A stretch of 32,438 nt of DNA from a virus. Numbering within the stretch: position 1 is the first letter of the stretch; each line of letters starts with the position of its first letter. The stretch spans positions 1 through 32,438 of the IMG/VR virus record IMGVR_UViG_3300006990_000101. The stretch is one strand, 5' to 3'. A model generated the notes under the pieces. The model searched no databases. It was not told the DNA's origin and was given only the letters and a program-made list of their open reading frames with translations. Shown in pieces: positions 9,501 to 16,592 of the stretch. The translations under genes were made by a program, and so were the position numbers.

Positions 9501-12500
9501 CATCTGTGCCTTCTGAATCAAAATCTTTTTCTTTCCAACCTTCTTTTATAAGCTGATCTATTTTAGCAGTATCGTTTGGATCAACTCTTTGTATTATGTT
9601 TTTAAGCTCTGGGTTATCAAAAAGAACTTCATACGCTAACTCTCCTTCACGTATAGCATCTCTAACTAAAGCTGCTTTGTTAATTCCTTTTAATTTTAAT
9701 TTTGTATTTTCAATTTCTATTTCATTTTTTTCATTAAGAGAAGGATCTGTATTTTTTGATTTCTTTTCAAGCCTATTTTTTTCTATTAATAGTTCTAAAG
9801 CTTCTTCCCTCAACTCAGGATCAGCAATAGATTCATTCATACCGTCCCAACCCGCTTTAACTTCTTTAATAGCTTGTACTTTATCGTTGTACTCTTTTTT
9901 CTCTTGTTCAGAATAGTTATTATACTCATCACCATCTATAAACTTATAAGCTTCTTCTAACTGTGCGTTTAAATAAGCTTGAGCGTCTTCGTTTGTTCTT
10001 AAGTTACTACTTATATATTTACTTATATCAGTTATATTTTGAATTGAAGCTTTTGAAATACTTGCGCCACCCATAGTATATAAACCAGCCACATACCCTG
10101 TGAATCCTGATTCAAATAAATTTGTTTCTTTATCTTCTGTGTTAGCTACAACCATATCTTGAAGCACTTCAGTAATAGATTCTGTAAGAGCCACGGCGTT
10201 TACTTTAGTACCGTTTAACAAAGCGTTGTTAAGAGCTTGTTTATAATTTTTTTTCATTATAGCACTACCAACACTTTTTATTGGTTGATGAAGAACTTTT
10301 AAACCTTTTAACCAAGGAACAGCCTCTAAACCACCATAAGCAGTTCCTGTTAAGTTAGAATTAAAACTTATCTTATTCATTAATTTTTCATCTTCAAGAA
10401 TCTCCATTCTTAATTTAATCTTTTCTTGCTCAGACAAAGAATTCCAATCTCTGCCATAAGCTTTAGATTTTTTTAAAGCTTGTTTTTCTACTAAATTAAA
10501 ATAAGTTTCTTGAGCCTGGGTTATACCTGGACCAAAACCTAATGTTACAATTGAATAAACCATTTGAGGTCCTTGCTCTGTTAAAAGATTACCTATTTCA
10601 GCGCTAGGAACAAGGCTAAGTTTATCATAATCAAATTCAGTTAAATCTTGAATAACTTTTTCTTCTTTAAATATCTCTTTAAAATCCTCTAAAGCAGATA
10701 AATTATTAATTACAATAGACTCTTTCATCATGTCTTTATATTCTTTAAAAGTCATTGTAGAATATTTAGCATGGTCACTAGGAACACCAGTATCATTTTG
10801 CCATATTTCTCTGCCTTTTTCACCACATGGTATTATAGTTGGAGCAGATTTATAAGCAGTCATGTTTTTTGATTTAGCACCGGCTGATCTACCAGTTCTC
10901 ATAAAAGATTCAAACACCCCTTCAGCTATACAAACTTTTTCATTATCAGGCGTAGGTTCTTTATAACCCGCGTTTTTAGATTCAATTAACATTTCTTCTG
11001 TTATAGGTAAACCATTTTTTGCCGCGTGTATAAGTTTAGGATCATGATATTGTATTTCTAAAGCATCAGTAAAAGCTTTTTTAAAATTGTTTTGCCTATC
11101 TAAATCGTTAAGAACGTCTTTTTTACTTTTTTTGTTAGCTATATCTCTTAATGTTTTTTCTGCACCTCTTCCTAAACTCCAAGTATCTGTAAAAGGCCAA
11201 TCAATAGCAAATTGCCAACCCATTGAGTATTTAGATACTCCAAGTTCTTTAGCATCATGCTCTAGTCTTTGATTAAATTTTTGTTCTACTTCATTTATAA
11301 CTTTTGTATACAAAGGATCTTTTGCCAACTCCTTCATTATTAAGCTACCTTGAAGTTGACTTCCTGCTTGAAAAAATTTATAATAATTATCTATATCTCC
11401 TCCCATGCAGTTTTCTTTGTCGATTTCTCCTGTCTCAGCGTTAATACAAGAATTGTTTATACCGTAAAAATCTTGTAAAGCTGTTAATTCAGAGGTTATA
11501 GTTCTATAAAGTTCAGTTCCAGGATCAAGTAAATCCTCGTTAATGATTTTAATTTTACCCTGTATATAGTCATTATTTTTAAAAAAACTTTGCATTAATT
11601 TACTTCTTACTTCAGCAAACTTTAAAGGATCTTCGATGTCAAAGACTTGCATACGCCTACCAGAAGTACCAATAGCAAGTCCACCACCCGTCATTTGTTC
11701 CGCGCCTAAAGGCTGTCTAGTTTCTCTATTTTCCCATGGAACAACCAGTACATCTTCTTCAGTTAAAGTTGTAAGATTTGAATTATTTGCATTAGTTAAA
11801 ACGCTATTAAAAACTTCATCAATAGTCATTAAATCATTGGTGCTAGTAGAATCATTTTCATTACCATTGTTTACAATAATTTCAATCTCTTTTTTTTCTA
11901 TTATATCTCTAACCCCCTGTTTGTTTTCTGCAACCTTTATAGCTTTATCATCTAAAACAACATATCCATCGTTTATTTGCTCTTCAGATAATATTCTTCC
12001 ATCACTAAACTTATAAGACCAAGGCATGTCATATCTTTTTCCAGCAACAGTAAACTGAAAAGCGTTATCTATAATACCTAAATTAACCGCATCAAGAACC
12101 TGTGGCTTTAACTTTGCGAATACTTCTCCATATAGATCTTTAGTTATATCTATAATTTGATCATCACTTAGTTGTTGATTTATTTTACCGTCCTTAAATA
12201 CATCAATTTTTCTATTAGGATTGTCTGGATCTTCTACTTGAAAAGGTATTCTATTTTTATTGTTTAAAAGTTGTGTAAAAAACCCTTTACCATTTCTAAT
12301 ATCATCTACAAATTCTTGTGCATTATACTGCTTATCTTGTATTGATATTTTTTCAAGATTACCATTAGCTAAAGTAAATATGTCTCCACCTTCAGTTACC
12401 TTACCACTGTACTCTCCAGCTGTAACATTTCCTGTTAACTTTTCAAATACTTTTTTCTCACGTCTGGATAAATTATTAATATCAAAATTATTAATTCCTC

Positions 12501-12891
12501 CACCTTTTTCTAAAAGCTCTTTAACTTTTTTTCTTTTTCTATTTTTAGATATATTTTTATCATCAAGAAAAGCATCTACGTCACTATCCTCATCTATTAT
12601 TTCTTCGGTTTCTGTATCTACTTCTTCATCTTCTTCATCTTCTTCAACTTCTTCAACGTCTTCTTCCTCAACTTCTTCATCTTCTACAATCTCCTCTTCA
12701 GCGTCCTCAACTTCGCCTTCTTCGCTTTCCACTATTTCATCTGTTTCTTCTTCAGCTTCTTCTGACGCTTGTTCAGCTTGGCTTCTTGCATAGGCTATTT
12801 TTCTCTGACCTTCCTCAGGAGTAATCTCACCTTCTGTCACCATTTGATTTATTCTTTCGATGACTTGTTGTAAAGCGTCTGTGTTTACCAT
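3562..12891 (-). CDS. Giant polyvalent virion protein (3109 aa) with zinc-protease motif and HAD phosphatase module
   Basis: This is the largest gene of the window and is probably an ejected or capsid-carried multidomain protein. An acidic low-complexity stretch covers residues about 42-106. A zinc-metallopeptidase signature HEFIGH lies at 1160-1165 with a downstream EEVIALFAE (E1237/E1238), the usual third-ligand spacing. A HAD-type phosphatase module lies at about 2225-2380: motif I DFDDT (2227-2231), motif II ILTAR with T2306, a Lys in the following helix, and motif IV TDD (2361-2363). The C-terminal 450 residues resemble the helical end domain of large polyvalent proteins in marine phages, from memory. 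Giant proteins of crAss-like phages are virion cargo. I looked for the crAss-like RNA polymerase DxDGD motif and did not find it. Protease and phosphatase roles are inferred from motifs. Confidence 0.85.
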   Translation of the reverse strand: MVNTDALQQVIERINQMVTEGEITPEEGQRKIAYARSQAEQASEEAEEETDEIVESEEGEVEDAEEEIVEDEEVEEEDVEEVEEDEEDEEVDTETEEIIDEDSDVDAFLDDKNISKNRKRKKVKELLEKGGGINNFDINNLSRREKKVFEKLTGNVTAGEYSGKVTEGGDIFTLANGNLEKISIQDKQYNAQEFVDDIRNGKGFFTQLLNNKNRIPFQVEDPDNPNRKIDVFKDGKINQQLSDDQIIDITKDLYGEVFAKLKPQVLDAVNLGIIDNAFQFTVAGKRYDMPWSYKFSDGRILSEEQINDGYVVLDDKAIKVAENKQGVRDIIEKKEIEIIVNNGNENDSTSTNDLMTIDEVFNSVLTNANNSNLTTLTEEDVLVVPWENRETRQPLGAEQMTGGGLAIGTSGRRMQVFDIEDPLKFAEVRSKLMQSFFKNNDYIQGKIKIINEDLLDPGTELYRTITSELTALQDFYGINNSCINAETGEIDKENCMGGDIDNYYKFFQAGSQLQGSLIMKELAKDPLYTKVINEVEQKFNQRLEHDAKELGVSKYSMGWQFAIDWPFTDTWSLGRGAEKTLRDIANKKSKKDVLNDLDRQNNFKKAFTDALEIQYHDPKLIHAAKNGLPITEEMLIESKNAGYKEPTPDNEKVCIAEGVFESFMRTGRSAGAKSKNMTAYKSAPTIIPCGEKGREIWQNDTGVPSDHAKYSTMTFKEYKDMMKESIVINNLSALEDFKEIFKEEKVIQDLTEFDYDKLSLVPSAEIGNLLTEQGPQMVYSIVTLGFGPGITQAQETYFNLVEKQALKKSKAYGRDWNSLSEQEKIKLRMEILEDEKLMNKISFNSNLTGTAYGGLEAVPWLKGLKVLHQPIKSVGSAIMKKNYKQALNNALLNGTKVNAVALTESITEVLQDMVVANTEDKETNLFESGFTGYVAGLYTMGGASISKASIQNITDISKYISSNLRTNEDAQAYLNAQLEEAYKFIDGDEYNNYSEQEKKEYNDKVQAIKEVKAGWDGMNESIADPELREEALELLIEKNRLEKKSKNTDPSLNEKNEIEIENTKLKLKGINKAALVRDAIREGELAYEVLFDNPELKNIIQRVDPNDTAKIDQLIKEGWKEKDFDSEGTDAKILFKGDEMIVLADPKKILSSFRKGGLDHEFIGHALLRKTFESNPEVAKTLATSILDLIAKTDPKVLKDSNFQRRLNKYGYIDENGEFKPSQKAKDMKYKAKDYYEEVIALFAEGLREGEISGKTALDKIGDLYENTIGALLLKLGVFDEKQAEKLEFNTAEDVRDFIINTQKAVDKGETTSQMFQALKGTITGDLINDLIKNEESKLNSKGEVDNKTAKAAIGDKKISLDAQNEVEAYLDIINNTAEDTEGLNVKPAFITNAENKIIDLISPTVNAIAENRAKALYDPIPSNLKAGVTRDEFKQLLINDMNLMVVNEFDPAKQDLEKFIVNRGFLRAMSAAKRSGIQEQFTVDITGVNEGETDTASWADPDADEVLTTKKISPTKMLGEDLSKLTVENVRQRIKDQNIDINDLTYRKVNLLGLATEEVAAYFNVPTEFLAIKGKNLNTEVARSARMIINRDADKLLSLMPEGFSQELGISTGIPNTLLNKFYTKGERQGNLVPWTLRKDISRSEFLAAFGIKADGTFNPKADGQIIKALMQVVNSNVSNEIIGNMPGITDQGRFYLKTGGSKSLAALSVELKDLGERFGIEDLAEGIQYNTVMDLTTMLRSETEDNPFQFISPQQTIDLMSEFNNTPDKDIDVFLKKYPKSGYIIKDYYEALMANKTEEGKQKSANFKNALKNEIIPNLADIDPNIALGLENGTWKLSAEDFRNDPDAQKNYMAQNVDMAFGIPINTDFLSKNTRLMLGMLGSYGANRVVGNENANLKVGKDGRPPAKYMTALTKAFTTEFKTYEDYKKSKYGYLSEENYNRWKNLDYKALSTTYDYNFKKAFKSLSDPDLTLDERKKIILDNFSSEGGKAQLEFLSLQISSMQDYLYAADPGSPEFTTRANHVLKLLSTSSQLTSGVRLYADPNYFYMPEKGEKGTVKFEHLMSANEFNKNIASLVLSNQWGKTEKSADVLSQYNGIYGYKDKFDIIDQQGKTNTSLIFRMGRNLEIAKNTYTLSSGLKETVYDEMKRTIGEEALRDFERDAEAIYDHNNSVINKNGLAALTTDTTGYEYSTNELQVEVMSDMDNTVRIASDPEAEKKGITVADFDDTVALSNSKVVYTLPDGTTGELNASDFAKQYGSLQEQGAEFNFDQFNEVVDGKPGPMLQRIKDIAEKYGTSEVYILTARDPKAAEAIQLFLKAQGLDLPIENIVGLADGTAAAKGRWVLDKTGQGYNDWYFTDDQIKNVDEVKRILDIADVKSDVQLSKAALSDDEINVTFNRFLETSTGIGAQKTFSEAKGKLMGKKASRKFLDVIMPYSAEDFKGLLYTTLASGQEGEAQFDFYKKHLIDPYNKAVSETNMNMVSMSNDYRALKKQFKNVPKTLNEQSGISGYTIGDAMRVYMWSEAGYDIPGLSKTDQKRLNEFVMENADLVGFSQGIITLQKNRGYPEPGEHWVSGNVATDIIGGINSINRSESLTQWQNNVDVIFSKENMSKLEAAYGPSYVSALKSTLARMKSGKNRLPSGNPVTDNVLDWINNSVGNVMFLNTRSAALQTLSSVNFINWGDNNVVAAGKAFANQKQYWSDFMTLMNSDYLVQRRDGLKINVTESEIADAVKDSKNKFKAATAYMLNKGFVFTRYADSFAIASGGATFYRNRLNTYLKEGFSETEAQQKAFDDFYEISEETQQSADPSKISQQQSSNAGRIILAFANTPMQYGRLQKRAAQDLMNGRGDWKTNVSKLAYYGVAQNIMFNSLQQALFTEMFEGDDDELEEKGNKMFNLINGMTSSNLRGLGITGAAADALKNTLITIAEESGKRSPQFDKAISDLFDIAPPIDSKLRKLQSAANTFSWNRKEMKEIGVDVDNPALLASAQVISAMANIPMDRALMKLNNLRNAMSDQSDNWQKVALLLGYSSWELGLPYYGVESKDEKADKEAAYEKRKEKYQIEIKKLKKDGYKKVRKKVEGAITVQRPTEFAKSPTIEYWIKK
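12587..12768 (-). repeat. Low-complexity acidic codon repeat in the giant gene
   Basis: The plus strand here is a run of CTTCTT, CATCTT and similar pyrimidine-rich units. On the coding strand it is GAA/GAT/GTT triplets giving about 60 residues of Glu and Asp with a few Val. It is a slippage-prone, variable-length type of tract and forms an acidic spacer between a short helical N-terminus and the first folded part of the giant protein. Confidence 0.8.
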
Positions 12892-12900
12892 AATTTAATT

Positions 12901-14007
12901 TTACTTTATTACTCCGTATTCTTTTAATAGAGAGTCAACCATAGGATCGCCAGATGTTTTTTCTGTAATTTCAAATATTTCTTGATCAGCAGGGTTTTTA
13001 GGTAGTTGATTTTTAACAAAAGGTTCTAAGTAATTTTTATTCCAATACCTTTTATAAGAATCAGCAAATATTTTTTTGTTTTCTTTACTTAGCGGTAAAA
13101 CATCTCTATACACCCAACTATCATTACCTGCGTTTTTAGTTTCATCAGATTGTAGTTGCTCGTCTTCTGTTACATTGTCTTTTAACATAGTGTTATATAA
13201 TGCAACAGCACTTTCTTCGTCTTCTAACATCATAGCTATTGAAGCGTTTAAAAAAGGTTTTGCCTTAGCTTCTATTCTTTCCATGTCTGGTACTAATACG
13301 TTTCTCGCCTTTCCTTCACCTACTTCTATTTGTTCGTATTTAAACTTACCATCTTCTTTAACAAAAAATTGTTCAGAAATCTTAGCATCATCTGAAAAGT
13401 TTTCATTTTGAACCATTGATTGATCTTCTAATAACTTAGATGTTATGTCTACCATTTCTGGTTGTACTTTAGGAGTTTCTGCTAACATAGCTCCACCACT
13501 TTTAATTATAGATTTTAAAGCATCCGCAGCTATTTCTAAACCACCGTTTTTAAAACCAGGACCACTAGCTTTTAATACCATAGGGTTTAAATCTAAATCT
13601 AATTTAAAACCTTGAGCAGCTGTAAAACCAGCTTGACCATCAATCATTGCTTTTAAGATAGCATACTCAGCATTATTATTTACATCAAAATTTTCACTAT
13701 CAATAACTGAAAGCTCACCAGTTAATTCTTCTAAAAATTCTGTAGCAGCTCCTGGAGCCTGTTGCAACATCTGTACACGCTTTTGCTCCTCTATACAATC
13801 GCCACATAATCCTTTGTTTATAGCTAGTTGTGCTTGTGCAAATTCTTGAGCAGTTCCTTCAAAAGCTTTATTCAATACACCAAAACCTTTAGCTATATTA
13901 GGGTCAGCTAATATATCTGATTGGAAAGCTAAACCATTACTACCGTTCGTTATTTTCTTTACGTTTAGATTTTTTAATCTATTTATTTCAGCCTCGTTAT
14001 ATTCCAT
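12901..14007 (-). CDS. Putative internal virion protein, 368 aa
   Basis: This protein is not recognised. It is acidic, mostly helical and lacks a signal peptide or clear membrane segment. A CGDC pair (C68, C71) near the N-terminus is the only notable local motif. It could bind a metal or form a disulfide, but no partner cysteines are nearby. The middle has Gly-rich hydrophobic stretches (GQAGFTAAQGF, IIKSGGAMLAETP). It lies between a gp14-like ejection protein and the giant protein, with only nine bases before the giant gene's start. By position it is probably a second component carried inside the head and ejected with DNA, or a partner of the giant protein. Confidence 0.6.
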   Translation of the reverse strand: MEYNEAEINRLKNLNVKKITNGSNGLAFQSDILADPNIAKGFGVLNKAFEGTAQEFAQAQLAINKGLCGDCIEEQKRVQMLQQAPGAATEFLEELTGELSVIDSENFDVNNNAEYAILKAMIDGQAGFTAAQGFKLDLDLNPMVLKASGPGFKNGGLEIAADALKSIIKSGGAMLAETPKVQPEMVDITSKLLEDQSMVQNENFSDDAKISEQFFVKEDGKFKYEQIEVGEGKARNVLVPDMERIEAKAKPFLNASIAMMLEDEESAVALYNTMLKDNVTEDEQLQSDETKNAGNDSWVYRDVLPLSKENKKIFADSYKRYWNKNYLEPFVKNQLPKNPADQEIFEITEKTSGDPMVDSLLKEYGVIK

Positions 14008-14021
14008 TTATTATATTATTA

Positions 14022-14735
14022 TTAACTACCATAAGCGCTAGCACCAATACTAGCTAGACTACCAAACATACCTGTTATAGCAGAAGTTTGATCTCTTCTA
14101 GCTTGAGAAGCTTGGTTTTGCATGTTTTGTAATTGAGCAGCTGTTCTGTTTATTCTGCTTTGTTCTCTGTTTTCGTTAGCTTCAAACTCATAAGCTCTAC
14201 CTTTACTCATAGCATCTTCTTGTCTAGCTGCTGAATCCATAGCAACCTTTTGCATCCTTTGTTGTTCAGCCATTTTCTTTTCTTGCAGAACTTGTTCACC
14301 TTGAGCTCTTTGTTTTTCATTATCAGCTTCTTGTGTTTCAATACTAGCAGCAACTTCTTTTTTACTTTGTAAAGCAGCTTGAGCTAAAGCAGTAGCACCA
14401 CCTGCGCCAGCACCAGTAGCTCTTAAAGTATCTAATGTATTAGCTAAGCTTATATCAGCTTGCTCTATTTTCATTTCAGCTGCTTGAGTAGCAACACCTA
14501 AATTAGCAAATGGATTACTTAATTGATTAGATAAATCACTAGCTAAACCAGCTAAATTAGTAACATTATCATAAGGATTTATAATAGCTTGTCTATTATT
14601 TTCCAAATGATTTAACTTCGCTTTTAAAGCTTTAGCTTGCTTAGCAGCTCGTCTAGCAGCTCTTTTAGCTTTACCAGAACCAAACAAACCACCTGCGATA
14701 CTCATTGCCGCGGAACCTGCTAATAAAAAACTCAT
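14022..14735 (-). CDS. Internal virion / DNA-ejection protein (gp14-like), 237 aa
   Basis: The architecture is that of small ejection proteins such as T7 gp14. A Gly/Ala/Ser-rich hydrophobic N-terminus (LLAGSAAMSIAGGLFGSG, about residues 4-21) comes first, followed by a very basic helix (KAKRAARRAAKQAKALKAKL), a long Ala/Gln-rich coiled coil through about residue 210, and a second Gly-rich hydrophobic end (GMFGSLASIGASAYGS). Such proteins leave the capsid with the DNA and form part of the channel across the host envelope. It precedes the 368-aa and giant 3109-aa genes, the same order as small-to-large ejection proteins in podoviruses. Sequence identity to any named family is not claimed. Confidence 0.7.
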   Translation of the reverse strand: MSFLLAGSAAMSIAGGLFGSGKAKRAARRAAKQAKALKAKLNHLENNRQAIINPYDNVTNLAGLASDLSNQLSNPFANLGVATQAAEMKIEQADISLANTLDTLRATGAGAGGATALAQAALQSKKEVAASIETQEADNEKQRAQGEQVLQEKKMAEQQRMQKVAMDSAARQEDAMSKGRAYEFEANENREQSRINRTAAQLQNMQNQASQARRDQTSAITGMFGSLASIGASAYGS

Positions 14736-14736
14736 A

Positions 14737-15183
14737 CTATTTATATTTATTATTATATTCTTGTATTGTCATTGAGACTATTTCTTTTTCTAATTCTTCT
14801 ATGTCTTGCGTATTTGAAGGGTTTTTATGCACGTTTACAAAAACAGAATCTTCCATTGCAAGAATAACTCTTTGTGAACCAGGTTTAGATGTTGTATAAC
14901 AAGGCGCGATATACTCTACTATATCTCCTTTATTGTTTATTATAACTCTACCTGTTAACAAAAACCAAACATGATGATGATTGTGAACAGCACCTATTAT
15001 TACGTGTCCTTTTTTTAAATCCATTTGCCTTATATATAACTGATCAGCAAACTGATTTTTAATAGGAACATCAGGCATTGTAGCAATACCTTTTCCATCT
15101 CCATAAAAACCTGGAATATCATTATTTTTAATGATAAAATTTTTTAAATCTTCTACAGACTTATCTGCTTTTTTTAATTTCAT
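14737..15183 (-). CDS. Cupin-fold protein, 148 aa
   Basis: The central part (about residues 48-120) looks like a single cupin barrel. A strand is followed by the His cluster H67, H69, H70, H71 (VHNHHHVWFLLTGRV), a Gly-containing turn, then a second strand set (GSQRVILAMEDSVFVNVHK) with H119 where the second cupin motif expects its last metal ligand. Cupins bind a metal in this pocket and are either enzymes or small-molecule or sugar binders. The helical N- and C-termini are charged. It lies between the tail muzzle gene and the ejection-protein genes, so it could be a virion component or an accessory enzyme. Which it is cannot be told from sequence. It ends with TAG, one base before the next ATG. 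Confidence 0.65.
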   Translation of the reverse strand: MKLKKADKSVEDLKNFIIKNNDIPGFYGDGKGIATMPDVPIKNQFADQLYIRQMDLKKGHVIIGAVHNHHHVWFLLTGRVIINNKGDIVEYIAPCYTTSKPGSQRVILAMEDSVFVNVHKNPSNTQDIEELEKEIVSMTIQEYNNKYK

Positions 15184-15188
15184 TTAAT

Positions 15189-16562
15189 TTAATTTTGAGA
15201 AAAATTGCTTCCTACTGCAAATAATTCTTTTAATCCACCCGGATCAGTTGTAGCGTCAGTAGACATAGTTACCGTAGCATAATAAGCTTTTATACCCATT
15301 GTTTGTGATCCCCATATAATTTCGCCTTGCATAGGATTTGTTGTGTTGTTCTTTATCGATGCAACATAATTATTTTGTTTTCTATCAAAACCAGCTCTGT
15401 ATTGTATATTATTTTCTAAATAAGCTCCTTCATCATAACTGTATATTAACGAAGAAGTATCTTGATGGTTCAACCAGTTGCCTGAAGGTGTTACGCTAGG
15501 ATCTTTACCTGTATCTTCTGAAACTATTGATGTTACTTTCCAACCATTACTACCTTCATAACTAATTGTTTTAAAAGTTTTCATGTTATTAGGAGCAGGA
15601 TTAAAAATAAACTTTATAGTTGAAGCACTAGTTGTTCCATAAAAATTATTTCTCCTAACACTATTATCATAATGTTTATATATTTTAGGACCATAAGCAC
15701 TGTAATATTGTCCTTGTAAACTAAAAGTTAAATTAGGTTTATATGTATAAAAACTAGTCCAACCTTGAGTTTTCTCATCAAAAGCCAACGTGTTGTAAGT
15801 ACCTGAATTACTCATTGGGTTTGTTTGTAAAGACAGTACATAATTTTGATTGTAGACATCATAACCGCCTAGTATAGCACTGGTACTAGACATTAGTGAT
15901 AATTGATCTCTAAAAAAATCAATCATACCAAAGTTAGATATTTCATTTATTTGATTACCTGCTAATCTTAAAACAGCGTTTCTATGTCTGTCTACAAAAT
16001 ATTTTCTATAACCATAATAAGCAAATGATTCAGGGTTTGTTCCTATTCCCCAGTTACCTGGTATAGGTGTTATCTGTCCAATAACAACATTACTATTTGT
16101 TTGAACTGCTTGACCTTCAGCTGTATATATAGCATCTTTATCTATTAAGGCTACATTTACTTTTCGCTCTTGGAATATAGTTAGATTAGTATCTTCAGCA
16201 AATAACTTTTGTATAGTTCCACCTATTGGATCTACAGATCTTGTTATTTCTTCCGCTACACTAAACTGATTTGTTTTATTAACTCCTGTTCTGGAATTAA
16301 ACACACCGGAGTATATTAAAGAATTACCTCTTCTAGTTTGTTTATCTTGTTCTTCTACAATATAAGCTTTAACACCTAGATCTGTAGACGTATTATTATA
16401 ACCACCTCTTATTCTAGATTCTTCTATATACCAATCTTCATTAGGGTTAGAACTTGGTCCACTCCAAGTATCACCTACAACTTCTATATCATTTGAAGGA
16501 ACATTTTGTAATTTCTTCAAAAAGTATGAGTTAAAATAGTTAATTTCTAGTGTTACCGGCAT
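15189..16562 (-). CDS. Tail muzzle/stabilization protein, C-terminal part, 457 aa
   Basis: The sequence from about residue 40 on has a chain of motifs that I remember from the C-terminal half of crAss-like and marine podovirus stabilization/muzzle proteins. In order they are EESRIRGGYNNTS, GNSLIYSGVFNSRTG, an EDTNLTIFQERKVNVALIDK block, YGYRKYFVDRHRNAVLRL and a FFRDQL helix. In those phages the motifs belong to the same chain that starts with the gp10-like N-terminus. Here they are a separate gene, beginning 30 bases after the stop of the 1367-aa protein with its own ATG. The tail is a beta-rich domain (IIWGSQTMGIKAYYATVTM). The two proteins presumably assemble together at the tail tip. No signal peptide, catalytic motif or fibre repeat is visible. 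Confidence 0.7.
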   Translation of the reverse strand: MPVTLEINYFNSYFLKKLQNVPSNDIEVVGDTWSGPSSNPNEDWYIEESRIRGGYNNTSTDLGVKAYIVEEQDKQTRRGNSLIYSGVFNSRTGVNKTNQFSVAEEITRSVDPIGGTIQKLFAEDTNLTIFQERKVNVALIDKDAIYTAEGQAVQTNSNVVIGQITPIPGNWGIGTNPESFAYYGYRKYFVDRHRNAVLRLAGNQINEISNFGMIDFFRDQLSLMSSTSAILGGYDVYNQNYVLSLQTNPMSNSGTYNTLAFDEKTQGWTSFYTYKPNLTFSLQGQYYSAYGPKIYKHYDNSVRRNNFYGTTSASTIKFIFNPAPNNMKTFKTISYEGSNGWKVTSIVSEDTGKDPSVTPSGNWLNHQDTSSLIYSYDEGAYLENNIQYRAGFDRKQNNYVASIKNNTTNPMQGEIIWGSQTMGIKAYYATVTMSTDATTDPGGLKELFAVGSNFSQN

Positions 16563-16592
16563 ATTATTAGTATTACTTGTTTTTTATGATTA

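Noticed and set aside
12260-12793. Plus-strand Ser-rich open frame of 177 codons
   Set aside because: It is the antisense of the acidic GAA/GAT tract, which reads as TTC/ATC and CTT/CAT-type Ser-rich codons. The minus strand is the coding one.
3562-12891. The giant protein as a virion RNA polymerase like those of N4 or crAss-like phages
   Set aside because: I looked for a DxDGD-type catalytic loop and for T7-like polymerase motifs and found neither. The DFDDT match belongs to a HAD module, shown by its following motifs.
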